A stretch of DNA of 64,000 nt, from assembly GCF_030815415.1 (NCBI RefSeq), contig NZ_JAUSWW010000001.1:6696001-6760000 (forward strand), in the 5' to 3' direction. Made by a program: the position numbers and the translations under genes. Below the pieces are notes generated by a model. It was not told where the DNA came from. It did not search any database and worked only from the letters and a program-made list of their open reading frames with translations. The first letter of the stretch is position 1; every line of letters begins with the position of its first letter. The DNA comes from Streptomyces canus (lineage in GTDB: Bacteria > Actinomycetota > Actinomycetes > Streptomycetales > Streptomycetaceae). Of the stretch, positions 50,162 to 58,700 are shown in pieces.

Positions 50162-51610
50162 TCACCCGACCGTCCTCGGCAGCCGCAGGCTCAGCAGCCC
50201 GGTCAGGGCCACGCCCACCAGCTGCACCAGGAGCGTCGTCACCAGCGCGTCCCGCATGCCCAACCCCGGGGTCAGGGACAGGAACAGGGTGCCGAGCGTC
50301 GCCACCCCCAGGGCCAGGGCGGACTGTTGGGTGGTGACCATGACCCCGCTGCCCACGCCCGCCCTCGCGGTCGGCACCTCGGAGAGCACGATCCGGAAGA
50401 TCACCGGGAGTTGAAGGGCCTGGCCCGCGCCCGCGATCGCCGCTCCGGGCAGCAACTCCACCAGGCCCAGGTCCGGCCAGGAGCGCCACGCCACCAGCGC
50501 CATCAGGCCCACGCCCACCGCCTGGATCCCGGCACCCGCGGTCACCACGCGCGTCCCGTACCTCGTCACCAGCCGCGGACCCGCGAGGGAGACGAAGAAG
50601 AACACCACCGCCATCGGAGCCAGCGCGAGCCCCGCCCGCACCGGGCCGAGCCCCGCACCCTGCTGGAGCGCCACCGCGATCACGAACATGAAGCCGCTGA
50701 AGCCGATGGAGAACGGCACGATCATCACCAACCCGCGCCGCAGGGACACCAGTCGGAACAGGCTCGGCGGCACCAGCGGCGTCCGTCCCCGCCGGTCCGC
50801 CCCGCGCTCCACCGCGTAGAACGCCGCCGCCACGAACGGGAACGCCGCCAGCGACAGCCACGTCCACAGCGGCCACCCCGCGGAGCGGCCCTCGGTCAGC
50901 GGGGCCAGCAGCGCGAGCAGGGACGCGGCGAGCAGGACCGTGCCCGGGCCGTCCACCGGCTCCGGGTTCGGGGAGCGGGTCTCCGGGACGGCACGGGCGG
51001 CCAGGAACAGGCCCACGAGGACGACCGGGACGTTCACCAGGAACACCGAGCGCCAGCCCGTGCCCGCGCCAAAAAGAAAAGACAGAGGCGTGGCCGCTAC
51101 CAGGACACCGCCGAGGATCTGGCCCGCCACCATCGACAGACCGGCCGTCGCGCCGTACAGGCCCATCGCCTTCGCGCGCCGCTGTCCCGACGTCGCCGCC
51201 TGGATCGTCGCCAGCACCTGCGGCAGCATCGCCGCGGACGCCGCGCCCTGCGCGACCCGGGCCGCGACCAGGGTCCACGCGGTGGGGGCGAGCCCGCAGG
51301 CCAGTGAGGTCAGGCCGAAGGCCGCCATGCCGCCGAGGAAGAGCCGGCGGCGGCCGAAGAGATCGCCGAGCCGCCCGCCGAGGACGAGGAGGACGGCGTA
51401 CGCCAACCCGTAGCCGGAGACGACGAGTTCGAGGACCGACTCGCTCGCCGCGAGGTCGTGGCCGATGGTGGGCAGGGCGACGTTCACGATGAAGAAGTCG
51501 ATGAGGGGGAGTGCCGCGCCGAGCAGCACGGTGAAGAGTCCGAGGCCGCCGAGCACGGGTGGCGCGCTCGCGGTGCGGACCTGGCCTGGGATGGTGATTT
51601 CGGTACTCAC
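50162..51610 (-). CDS. DHA2-type MFS drug exporter
   Basis: 482 aa, 14 predicted helices. Motif A GRLGDLFGRRRLF in loop 2-3 and motif C-like GAALPLIDFFIVNVALPTI in helix 1 mark a DHA2 (QacA/EmrB) proton antiporter, probably for drugs or a natural product. GTG 51610 with GGAGG upstream. Divergent from the MmyB-type regulator, with GTACC palindromes between that probably control both. Confidence 0.9.
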   Translation of the reverse strand: MSTEITIPGQVRTASAPPVLGGLGLFTVLLGAALPLIDFFIVNVALPTIGHDLAASESVLELVVSGYGLAYAVLLVLGGRLGDLFGRRRLFLGGMAAFGLTSLACGLAPTAWTLVAARVAQGAASAAMLPQVLATIQAATSGQRRAKAMGLYGATAGLSMVAGQILGGVLVAATPLSFLFGAGTGWRSVFLVNVPVVLVGLFLAARAVPETRSPNPEPVDGPGTVLLAASLLALLAPLTEGRSAGWPLWTWLSLAAFPFVAAAFYAVERGADRRGRTPLVPPSLFRLVSLRRGLVMIVPFSIGFSGFMFVIAVALQQGAGLGPVRAGLALAPMAVVFFFVSLAGPRLVTRYGTRVVTAGAGIQAVGVGLMALVAWRSWPDLGLVELLPGAAIAGAGQALQLPVIFRIVLSEVPTARAGVGSGVMVTTQQSALALGVATLGTLFLSLTPGLGMRDALVTTLLVQLVGVALTGLLSLRLPRTVG

Positions 51611-51640
51611 GGAGACAAGCCTCCGCTTCCCGTCAGACGG

Positions 51641-51676
51641 GTACCAGAGTGTCTTTATCCTGGTACAAGGAGTACC
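51641..51676. promoter_or_regulatory. GTACC inverted-repeat cluster between exporter and regulator
   Basis: GTACCAG (51641-51647) is repeated inverted as CTGGTAC (51660-51666), and GGTAC-N5-GTACC (51662-51676) overlaps it. Three half-sites about 16-20 bp apart in a 107-bp divergent intergenic region; likely the operator of the neighbouring XRE-MmyB regulator. Confidence 0.5.
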
Positions 51677-51717
51677 TGGAAACAGGGTCCGCGGGGCGGC
51701 ACGCTGGAGGCATGACG

Positions 51718-52587
51718 ATGACGGTCCAGGAGACGACGACGGCGGCTCCCGCGGACATCCGGCGGCACGAACTCGCCGCCTTCCTGCGCCACCGCCGCGA
51801 GCACATCACGCCCGAGCAGGTCGGCCTGCCCCGCGGCCGCCGGCGCCGCACCCCCGGTCTGCGCCGCGAGGAGGTCGCCCACCTCTCCGCGGTCGGCGTG
51901 ACCTGGTACACCTGGCTGGAGCAGGCCCGTGACATCCAGGTCTCCGTGCAGGTCCTGGACGCCCTCGCCCGCAGCCTGCTGCTCGACCCGAGCGAACGCG
52001 CCCACCTCTTCCAGCTCGCCGGGGCGGCGGACCCGATGCCGGCCACCAGCTGCCCGTCGATCACCCCCGCGCTGCGCCAGCTGATCGAGCAGATGGAGCC
52101 GCTCCCGGCCTGTGTGCAGAACAGCCGCTACGACATCCTCGCCCACAACCGCACCTACGGCCTGCTCCTGTGCGACCTGGACGCGGTGCCGGCAGAGGAC
52201 CGCAACTGCATGGTCCTCTGCTACACGAACGAGGAGTGGGCCGGGTCGATCGTGCACCTGGAGGAGACCCGCCGCCTCATGGCCGCCCGGCTGCGCGCCG
52301 CCATGGCCAACCATCTCGCCGAGCCCGCCTGGAAGATGCTGCTGAAGCGGCTGCGCGCGGAGTCCCCGGAGTTCTGCGAGGCCTGGGACCGGCACGAGGT
52401 GGTCTCGCACCGCAGCAAGCAGAAGGAGTTCCGCAACCCCTACGTCGGCCGGGTCTCCGTCATCCACACCGACCTGTGGCTCGGGCCGGACCTGGGTCCG
52501 CGCATGGTCACGTACACGCCGGCGGACGAGGAGTCGCGGAGGCGGCTGGAGGAACTGCACGCGATCGCGGTCGCCAGGTCGGCCTGA
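51718..52587 (+). CDS. XRE-type regulator with MmyB-like domain
   Basis: 289 aa, paralogue of the regulator at 17941. HTH (GLRREEVAHLSAVGVTWYTWLEQ, about 45-68) and MmyB-type ligand domain (about 100-285, starting ALRQLIEQMEPLPACVQNSRYDILAHN). ATG 51718 has GGAGG 7 nt upstream; ATG 51712 is too close to that SD. Probably regulates the divergent DHA2 exporter. Confidence 0.88.
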   Translation: MTVQETTTAAPADIRRHELAAFLRHRREHITPEQVGLPRGRRRRTPGLRREEVAHLSAVGVTWYTWLEQARDIQVSVQVLDALARSLLLDPSERAHLFQLAGAADPMPATSCPSITPALRQLIEQMEPLPACVQNSRYDILAHNRTYGLLLCDLDAVPAEDRNCMVLCYTNEEWAGSIVHLEETRRLMAARLRAAMANHLAEPAWKMLLKRLRAESPEFCEAWDRHEVVSHRSKQKEFRNPYVGRVSVIHTDLWLGPDLGPRMVTYTPADEESRRRLEELHAIAVARSA

Positions 52588-52698
52588 TCCACCGCGTCAA
52601 CGGTCGGTTCCGGTCGCACGCGAGGCTGGTACCGGCTTTCGGCGCGACGGCGAGGTCCAGCGCCAGGCGCCACGTACAGCCGGACCTGCTCAGGGACG

Positions 52699-52757
52699 CG
52701 GGGCTGTATCGCTATGCGGCTCCGCCGCGCGGGCGCGACCAGCCACGACGCACCCGC
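52699..52757. repeat. Dispersed repeat, family B copy 3
   Basis: GGGACGCGGGGCTGTATCGC, GCGGCTCCGCCGC hairpin, GCGCGACCAGCCACGACGCA. Nearly the same as 58603-58672; the CGACCAGCCACGACG end is the reverse complement of copy 2. It lies at the 3' end of the convergent MFS gene. The gap 52588-52767 has no other feature. Confidence 0.65.
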
Positions 52758-52767
52758 ACCCGCCGGA

Positions 52768-54222
52768 CTACGCGCCCACCCTCTCCGCTTCGCGCACCTC
52801 GACCGACTCCAATCGCTCGGCGGTCCGCTGAGCGGTCCCACGGGCCCAGGCCCCGCTCGTCACCGCACCCAGCACCAGCACGGCGAGCCCGCACCCGGCG
52901 ATGATCCACCAGGCCGGTACCGAGGCGGAGACGAACGTGTCGGCGTACGAGGACGACCCGACGCCCGCCACCAGCACGGCCCCCACCACGGCGACCCCCA
53001 GTGTCTGCCCCAGCTGCCGGCTCGTGGACGCCACCGCCGCGGCGACCCCGGCCTGCGACCGGGGCATCCCCGACACCGCCGTGTTCGTGATCGGCGCGTT
53101 CACGAAGCCGAACCCGACGCCGAACAGCACGTACCCGAGCAGCAGGGTGCCATGGGACGTCTCCGCGTCGAACGCGGCGAACAGCACCCCGCTCGCGGTG
53201 ATGGAGACGCCGGCGACCAGCAGCGGCAGCCGCGGTCCGTGCCGGCCGACCAGCCGTCCGGACAGCGGGGCGCAGAGGAACGCGGGGGCCGCGATCGGCA
53301 GCATCCACAGGCCGGCGTGCATCGCGTCGAGACCGCGGACGTTCTGCAGGTACAGCGTCGACAGGAACAGGAACCCGCCCAGCGCGGCGAACGCGCTGAT
53401 CGCGATCACCGTGGCCCCGCTGAACGGCGCCGACCGGAAGAACCGCAGATCGATCAGCGGCTCGGCACGCCGGGGCTCGTACACCAGCAGCCCGATCAGC
53501 GCGGCAAGCGCCAGCACGGCGTACGGCAGGACCGAGCCGAACCCGGTGTTCGGCGCCTCGATGATCGCGTACGTCATCGAGCCGAACAGCGCGATCACCA
53601 GGAGCTGGCCGACCGGGTCGGGGCGGCGGGCCTTGGGGGCGCGGGACTCGGGGACGAAGCGGAGGGTGAGCAGGAGGGCGGCGAGACCGACCGGGACGTT
53701 GATCCAGAAGATCGAGCGCCAGCCGACGGTGTCCACGAGCAGTCCGCCCACCAGCGGTCCCGCCGCCATGGAGATACCGACGACCGCGCCCCACGCCCCG
53801 ATCGCGCTGGCCCGCTCACGGGGGTCGGTGAAGGTGTTGGTGATGATCGACATGGCGACCGGGTTGAGCATCGAGCCGCCCACCGCCTGCACCATGCGGA
53901 AGGCGACCAGCGCCTCCAGGTTCGGGGCCATCGAGCACAGCACCGAGCCGATCGTGAAGACGACCAGGCCCGCGACGAAGACCCGCTTGCGGCCGATCCG
54001 GTCGGCCGTGGAGCCGGCCAGCATCAGGAGCGAGGCGAGCACCAGCGTGTACGCGTCGATGGTCCACTGCAGGCCCGACGTGGTGGTGTCGAGATCGTGC
54101 TGCATGGACGGCAGGGCGACGTTCAGCACGGTGTTGTCGAGGCTCACGATCAGCAGGCTCATACAGCAGATCGCGAGGACCAGCAGACGTCGGCGGAAGC
54201 TGGGCTCGGGCATGCGCTCCAT
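52768..54222 (-). CDS. DHA2-type MFS transporter
   Basis: 484 aa, 14 helices. Helix 1 LIVSLDNTVLNVALPSM, motif A GSTADRIGRKRVF, and AGPLVGGLLVDTVGWRSIFWI place it among EmrB/QacA exporters. ATG 54222 (or 54213). The 88-bp gap to dusB contains TATCGA direct repeats that could be a regulator site. No regulator is adjacent on the upstream side; probably a drug efflux pump. Confidence 0.9.
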   Translation of the reverse strand: MERMPEPSFRRRLLVLAICCMSLLIVSLDNTVLNVALPSMQHDLDTTTSGLQWTIDAYTLVLASLLMLAGSTADRIGRKRVFVAGLVVFTIGSVLCSMAPNLEALVAFRMVQAVGGSMLNPVAMSIITNTFTDPRERASAIGAWGAVVGISMAAGPLVGGLLVDTVGWRSIFWINVPVGLAALLLTLRFVPESRAPKARRPDPVGQLLVIALFGSMTYAIIEAPNTGFGSVLPYAVLALAALIGLLVYEPRRAEPLIDLRFFRSAPFSGATVIAISAFAALGGFLFLSTLYLQNVRGLDAMHAGLWMLPIAAPAFLCAPLSGRLVGRHGPRLPLLVAGVSITASGVLFAAFDAETSHGTLLLGYVLFGVGFGFVNAPITNTAVSGMPRSQAGVAAAVASTSRQLGQTLGVAVVGAVLVAGVGSSSYADTFVSASVPAWWIIAGCGLAVLVLGAVTSGAWARGTAQRTAERLESVEVREAERVGA

Positions 54223-54310
54223 CGTACGCCGACATCGATAGTGCGTCTAACTAATGGTCGATACAAGATCAGTCGGCCGGGCACGGGCCGCCGTACGCCA
54301 CAATGGGGGA

Positions 54311-55465
54311 ATGCCCACGATCACGACCACCTCGAACACGACCCTGCAGATCGGGCCGCACACCGTGCAGCCGCCCGTCGTCCTGGCCCCCATGGCCGGG
54401 ATCACCAACGCGCCCTTCCGCACCCTGTGCAGGGAGTTCAGTGGTGGCAAGGGGCTGTTCGTGAGCGAGATGATCACCACCCGGGCGCTGGTCGAGCGCA
54501 ACGAGAAGACCATGCAGCTGATCCACTTCGACGCGACCGAGAAGCCGCGCTCGATCCAGCTGTACGGCGTCGATCCGGCGACCGTCGGCAAGGCCGTCCG
54601 CATGATCGCGGACGAGGGCCTCGCCGACCACATCGACCTGAACTTCGGCTGCCCGGTCCCCAAGGTGACGCGCAAGGGCGGCGGCTCGGCACTGCCGTAC
54701 AAGCGGAATCTGCTGCGCGCGATCCTGCGCGAGGCGGTGAGCGGGGCCGGCGACCTCCCCGTCACGATGAAGATGCGCAAGGGCATCGACGACGACCACA
54801 TCACCTACCTCGACGCCGGCCGTATCGCGGTGGAGGAGGGCGTGACGGCCATCGCGCTGCACGGCCGCACCGCCGCCCAGCACTACGGCGGCACCGCGGA
54901 CTGGGACGCCATCGCCCGGCTCAAGGAGCATGTGCCGGAGATCCCCGTCCTCGGCAACGGTGACATCTGGTCGGCCGAGGACGCGGTGCGGATGGTGCGC
55001 GAGACCGGCTGCGACGGAGTGGTGGTCGGACGCGGGTGCCTGGGGCGGCCGTGGCTGTTCTCCGACCTCGTGGCCGTCTTCGAAGGCCGTACCGAGGACA
55101 TCGCGCGTCCCGCCCTGCGTGAGGTCGCCGATGTGATGGTCCGTCACGCCACGCTCCTCGGCGAGTGGATCGGCGACGAGGCCCGCGGTGTCATCGACTT
55201 CCGCAAGCACGTCGCCTGGTACCTCAAGGGCTTCGCGGTCGGCTCGGAGATGCGCAAGCGCCTCGCTATCACCTCCTCCCTGGAGGAACTGCGGTCCGGT
55301 CTCGACGAGTTGGACCTCGACCAGCCCTGGCCGGCGGGCGCCGACGGGCCGCGTGGACGTACGTCGGGGAACAACAGGGTTGTCCTGCCGGACGGTTGGC
55401 TCAAGGACCCGTACGACTGCGCGGGCATCGGCGAGGACGCGGAACTGGACACGTCGGGCGGCTGA
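54311..55465 (+). CDS. dusB: tRNA-dihydrouridine synthase
   Basis: FMN-dependent reductase making dihydrouridine in the tRNA D-loop. 384 aa. VVLAPMAGITNAPFR at the N-terminus, catalytic Cys in LNFGCPVPKVTRKGGGSAL, FMN/tRNA-binding MKMRKGIDDDH, GNGDIWSAEDA and VVGRGCLGRPWLF. The C-terminal helical domain binds tRNA. ATG 54311. Streptomyces often have this single DusB-type enzyme. Confidence 0.95.
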   Translation: MPTITTTSNTTLQIGPHTVQPPVVLAPMAGITNAPFRTLCREFSGGKGLFVSEMITTRALVERNEKTMQLIHFDATEKPRSIQLYGVDPATVGKAVRMIADEGLADHIDLNFGCPVPKVTRKGGGSALPYKRNLLRAILREAVSGAGDLPVTMKMRKGIDDDHITYLDAGRIAVEEGVTAIALHGRTAAQHYGGTADWDAIARLKEHVPEIPVLGNGDIWSAEDAVRMVRETGCDGVVVGRGCLGRPWLFSDLVAVFEGRTEDIARPALREVADVMVRHATLLGEWIGDEARGVIDFRKHVAWYLKGFAVGSEMRKRLAITSSLEELRSGLDELDLDQPWPAGADGPRGRTSGNNRVVLPDGWLKDPYDCAGIGEDAELDTSGG

Positions 55466-55607
55466 GTCGGGCGCGGAGCGGCGAGCCTGTTGCGTCCGGT
55501 TGCTGTAACGGCAGGTGGACGGCGGGGAATCGTTGCATTGGCTGCCGCGCCCGACGCACCGCCCGCCGCCTATGCTTCAGGTTTCCGCGGCGCACGAAGG
55601 AGGCCCG

Positions 55608-56336
55608 ATGCCGGGAGGCAGGCTCACCCAGCAGGAGCGTCAGCAGATCGCGCTGGGGCTGGCCGACGGACTCGCCTACGCGGAGATCGCCCGCCGTCTG
55701 GAGCGCCCGACCTCGACCGTCACGCGCGAAGTCATGCGCAACGGCGGTCCGAGCGCCTACCGCGCCGAGGCGGCCCATCGCGCCACCGAGCGCCGCGCGC
55801 ATCGGCGCAGGCCGACCACGCCGCGGGACGCGTGGGCGCCCGAGCAGGCCCATGGGCGTGATGCCGAGGCGGTGCGCGAGTACGAGGAGACGTTCACCAC
55901 CGTCATGATGGGCTCCGGCATGCCCACGATGATGTCCCGCGTGATGGCCTGCATCACCCTCACCGACACCGGCAGTCTGACCGCCACGGATCTCGTCCAG
56001 CGCCTGAACGTCAGCCCTGCCTCCGTCTCCAAGGCGATCACCTTCCTGGAGAGCCAGGGCATGGTGCGCCGGGAACGTGACGGGCGCCGCCGCGAGCGCT
56101 ATGTCGTCGACGACGACATCTGGTACCAGTCCATGATGGCCAGCGCCCGCTCCACCGCCCAGATCGTCGAGATCGCCCGCCAGGGCGTCACCGTCCTCGG
56201 CCCCGACACCCCGGCCGCGGTCCGCCTCGAAAACATCGCCCGCTTCCTCGACTTCGTCTCCGAGAGCATCGCCCGAGCGGCGGAACAGGCCCGCGACATC
56301 CTCTACACGAAGCCGGGGACGCCGTCGGACGACTGA
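55608..56336 (+). CDS. Regulator fusing an IS30-type HTH to a MarR/GbsR-like domain
   Basis: 242 aa. Residues 1-60 (LTQQERQQIALGLADGLAYA then EIARRLERPTSTVTREVMRN) match the helix-turn-helix of IS30-type transposases (HTH_38). A basic linker and a MarR/GbsR-like winged helix (about 115-175, LTATDLVQRLNVSPASVSKAI) follow, then a helical C-terminus. Two DNA-binding domains in one chain suggest recognition of two half-sites. ATG 55608, SD GAAGGAGG. Target unknown. Confidence 0.8.
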   Translation: MPGGRLTQQERQQIALGLADGLAYAEIARRLERPTSTVTREVMRNGGPSAYRAEAAHRATERRAHRRRPTTPRDAWAPEQAHGRDAEAVREYEETFTTVMMGSGMPTMMSRVMACITLTDTGSLTATDLVQRLNVSPASVSKAITFLESQGMVRRERDGRRRERYVVDDDIWYQSMMASARSTAQIVEIARQGVTVLGPDTPAAVRLENIARFLDFVSESIARAAEQARDILYTKPGTPSDD

Positions 56337-56337
56337 G

Positions 56338-56462
56338 GGTTTCCGCCCCCGCCGCCCCTACCCGTTCCCATCCCCAGGGGCTGCCGCCCCTTCGACCCCG
56401 CCGCCAGGGGGCGCTGCCCCCTGGACCCCCGCTCCTCAAACGCCGGAGGGGCTGAATAAAGC
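56338..56462 (+). repeat. Family A 3'-end repeat, copy 3
   Basis: Starts 2 nt after the regulator stop: GGTTTCCGCCCCCGCCGCCC, hairpins AGGGGC/GCCCCT and CAGGGGGC/GCCCCCTG, ending GCCGGAGGGGCTGAATAAAG. Same layout as copy 1. Confidence 0.75.
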
Positions 56463-56513
56463 CCAGCCCCTCCGGCACCCCAGAAACGAGGCTGACGCCG
56501 TCCCGAACTCCAT

Positions 56514-56645
56514 CCACCCGCCGGAGGCGCGCCGCGAGGGCTCGCCGTCTCGAACCTTCACCCACCCGCCGGAGGCGCGCCGCGAGGGCTCGCCGACCCG
56601 CCCCCTCCACCCACCCGCCGGGGCGCGCGTCACGAGGGCTTGCCG
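56514..56645. repeat. Three tandem 34-bp units at a 48-bp period
   Basis: CCACCCGCCGGAGGCGCGCC...GCTCGCCG at 56514-56547 and 56562-56595, and a diverged copy at 56611-56645. With the inverted family A copies on either side it fills the whole 467-bp gap 56337-56803, which has no gene. Confidence 0.75.
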
Positions 56646-56689
56646 CCCCGAGCCCCCCGCCGGGGGCTTCGCTTCTCGGCGGCGGTCCG

Positions 56690-56803
56690 CATTTTTCAGC
56701 CCGTCCGGCGTTTGAGGACGAGGCCCGTTCAGGGCCGTAGTGGGGGTCTGGGGGCGGTAGCCCCCAGGGATGGGACGGGTAGGGGCAGCGGGGGCGAGAA
56801 ACC
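56690..56803 (-). repeat. Family A 3'-end repeat, copy 4, inverted
   Basis: Read on the minus strand it begins GGTTTCTCGCCCCCGCTGCC 1 nt after the stop of the sulfatase-like gene and ends GCCGGACGGGCTGAAAAAT. Copies 3 and 4 thus face each other between convergent genes. Confidence 0.75.
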
Positions 56804-58486
56804 TCAGTCCTTCGACGGGTGCGGGGTCGAGCCGTAGGCCGTCAGGAAACGGTCGCGGAAGGAGCTCATTTTCCAGACCGGGGCGTTGTGGGAGGGGCGC
56901 AGACCGTCGGTCCAGTTCCAGCTCGCGATCCTGTCCAGGATCTTCGGGTCCTTGGCCACGATCGAGACCGGGACGTCCCGGCTGGCGTGGTCGCCGCTGA
57001 CACGGGCGATGGGCTGGTGGTCGCCGAGGAAGACGAGGACGGTGTCGTCGGTGCCGTAGCGCTCCAGCCACTGGGTGAGGGCCGTCACCGAGTACTGGAT
57101 CGACTTGCCGTACTCCTCACGGGACTTGGTCGAGTCCGTGACGATGTCACCGGGGTTCTTGCCGGCCTTCTGGATCGCGTCGAAGACCGAGCCGTCGCCG
57201 AGCCGGTCCCAGTCCACCAGCTTCGGGATCGGCGCCCACGGCTGGTGGCTCGACGTCAGAATGACCTCCGACATCAGCGGCTTGTCCCGCTTCTTGCCGT
57301 GGACGAGGCGCTGGAAGGCCTCCAGCGCATACTGGTCGGGCATCGTCGACCAGCTGAACTTCGGCCCCTGGTAACCGAGTTGGAAGGCGTTGTAGACCTT
57401 GTCCAGACCGTAGTACTTCGCCTCCGGCCAGCCCTTCTGGATCCCCGGCATCACCCCGACCGTGTCCCAGTCACCGGTCTTCTGGAACGCCTTGGTGAGG
57501 GTCAGATGCTCCCCGGAGGTCACCGTGCGATACCGCTGCTGGTTGTCGATCCACAGGCCCGACAGAAACGTCGAGTGCCCCAGCCAGCTGCTGCCCCCGT
57601 ACGTCGCCGACGTCAGCCACCCGCTCTTGGCATGGAACCCCGCCTTGTCCAACGCCTTCGTCCGCGCCGCCAGCGTCGAGTCCACCCCCGGCGCCATGAT
57701 CGGATCCTCGATCGCGCTACGGCCGTAACTCTCGATGAACGTGAAGATCACGTCCTTGCCCCGCAGATCCGGCACCAACTGCGCACCTGGCGTCGCCCCG
57801 AACGTGTCCGCCTTCGCCTCCTTCGCGAACGCCGCCTCGTCCCGAACCGTGTCCGCCACCCGCCGCGCCTGGATCTTCAGCGCGTCGGCGGCCCGGTCGG
57901 AGGCGATGGGGGTACCGGCGATCTGCAGCCCGAGCGCGTAACAGGTGATCCACGCCAGCGCCGCGATGAGCGTGCCCCGCGCGGCGACCGGTCTGCTCGC
58001 CACCAGGACGTTGCTCAGCCGCACCATCGCCAGCGCCATGACCCCCACCAGCACCAGCACCAGCACGACCGCCCCGACGGCGGCCAGCACCGCGAACGTC
58101 CCGCCCATCGAGTCCGCCACATACGACTGCGCGTCGTCCAGCAACTCCCAGTCGAGCACCAGGTTGAAGCCCCGCCCCAGATACTCCCGGAACCCCATGT
58201 CGAGCACGTTCAGCACGGTCAGCACCCCGAGCCCCACCCCGGCCACCACCGCCAGGACCACCCGAGGCCGCCGCGGCAGCCACAACGCCACCGCCGCCCC
58301 GAGGATCGCCTCGGCGGGGATACGGGTGAACCGATTCGGCTTCAGCGCCCCAAGGGCGTTCGGCAACAGCAACGCCCCGAGGACGAGCAGCGCGGCAAGT
58401 GCGGTGACCGTCCACCGGAGGATCGGCGGACGCGCAGAAGGCGCGGGTGCATCCGGCAGCTGGGGCGTGCGCAGAGTGACGGCCAC
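56804..58486 (-). CDS. Membrane-anchored sulfatase/LtaS-like protein
   Basis: 560 aa. Four or five N-terminal helices (about 20-190) and an extracytoplasmic alkaline-phosphatase-superfamily domain (about 230-555) with IFTFIESYGRSAIEDP (nucleophile Ser/Thr region), YGGSSWLGHSTFLSGL, and metal-binding FLGDHQPIARVSGDH. Resembles lipoteichoic acid synthases and phosphoglycerol or phosphoethanolamine transferases; the exact substrate is unknown. GTG 58486 has GGAAGGAC upstream; ATG 58537 is an alternative. Confidence 0.85.
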   Translation of the reverse strand: MAVTLRTPQLPDAPAPSARPPILRWTVTALAALLVLGALLLPNALGALKPNRFTRIPAEAILGAAVALWLPRRPRVVLAVVAGVGLGVLTVLNVLDMGFREYLGRGFNLVLDWELLDDAQSYVADSMGGTFAVLAAVGAVVLVLVLVGVMALAMVRLSNVLVASRPVAARGTLIAALAWITCYALGLQIAGTPIASDRAADALKIQARRVADTVRDEAAFAKEAKADTFGATPGAQLVPDLRGKDVIFTFIESYGRSAIEDPIMAPGVDSTLAARTKALDKAGFHAKSGWLTSATYGGSSWLGHSTFLSGLWIDNQQRYRTVTSGEHLTLTKAFQKTGDWDTVGVMPGIQKGWPEAKYYGLDKVYNAFQLGYQGPKFSWSTMPDQYALEAFQRLVHGKKRDKPLMSEVILTSSHQPWAPIPKLVDWDRLGDGSVFDAIQKAGKNPGDIVTDSTKSREEYGKSIQYSVTALTQWLERYGTDDTVLVFLGDHQPIARVSGDHASRDVPVSIVAKDPKILDRIASWNWTDGLRPSHNAPVWKMSSFRDRFLTAYGSTPHPSKD

Positions 58487-58602
58487 CCGAGGGTCCTTCC
58501 GTACGGAACTTGGCACATTCCCGTACGGCTCTCTCACGAGGGCCGTTCACAGCCCCGGGCAAACAGGCAGCAAACAGCAGACCAAAGGCAACTGCACCCG
58601 CC

Positions 58603-58672
58603 TAAGGGGCGCGGGGCTGTATCGATTTGCGGCTCCGCCGCGTGGGCGCGACAAGCCACGAAGCACCCGCAC
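58603..58672. repeat. Dispersed repeat, family B copy 4
   Basis: AAGGGGCGCGGGGCTGTATC, GCGGCTCCGCCGC hairpin, GCGCGACAAGCCACGAAGCA. It sits between the sulfatase-like gene start and the debranching gene stop, so it is 3' of the latter. The gap 58538-58700 has no gene. Confidence 0.65.
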
Positions 58673-58700
58673 CCGAAATTCGGCCCTCCCAGCGGAGCGT

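Noticed and set aside
52588..52767. A small ORF in the gap between the MmyB regulator and the MFS gene
   Set aside because: The frames start without SD and run through the family B repeat; no protein-like sequence.
56337..56803. Proline-rich ORFs in the repeat cluster between the HTH/MarR and sulfatase-like genes
   Set aside because: They consist of translated repeats and change frame between units; nothing protein-like.
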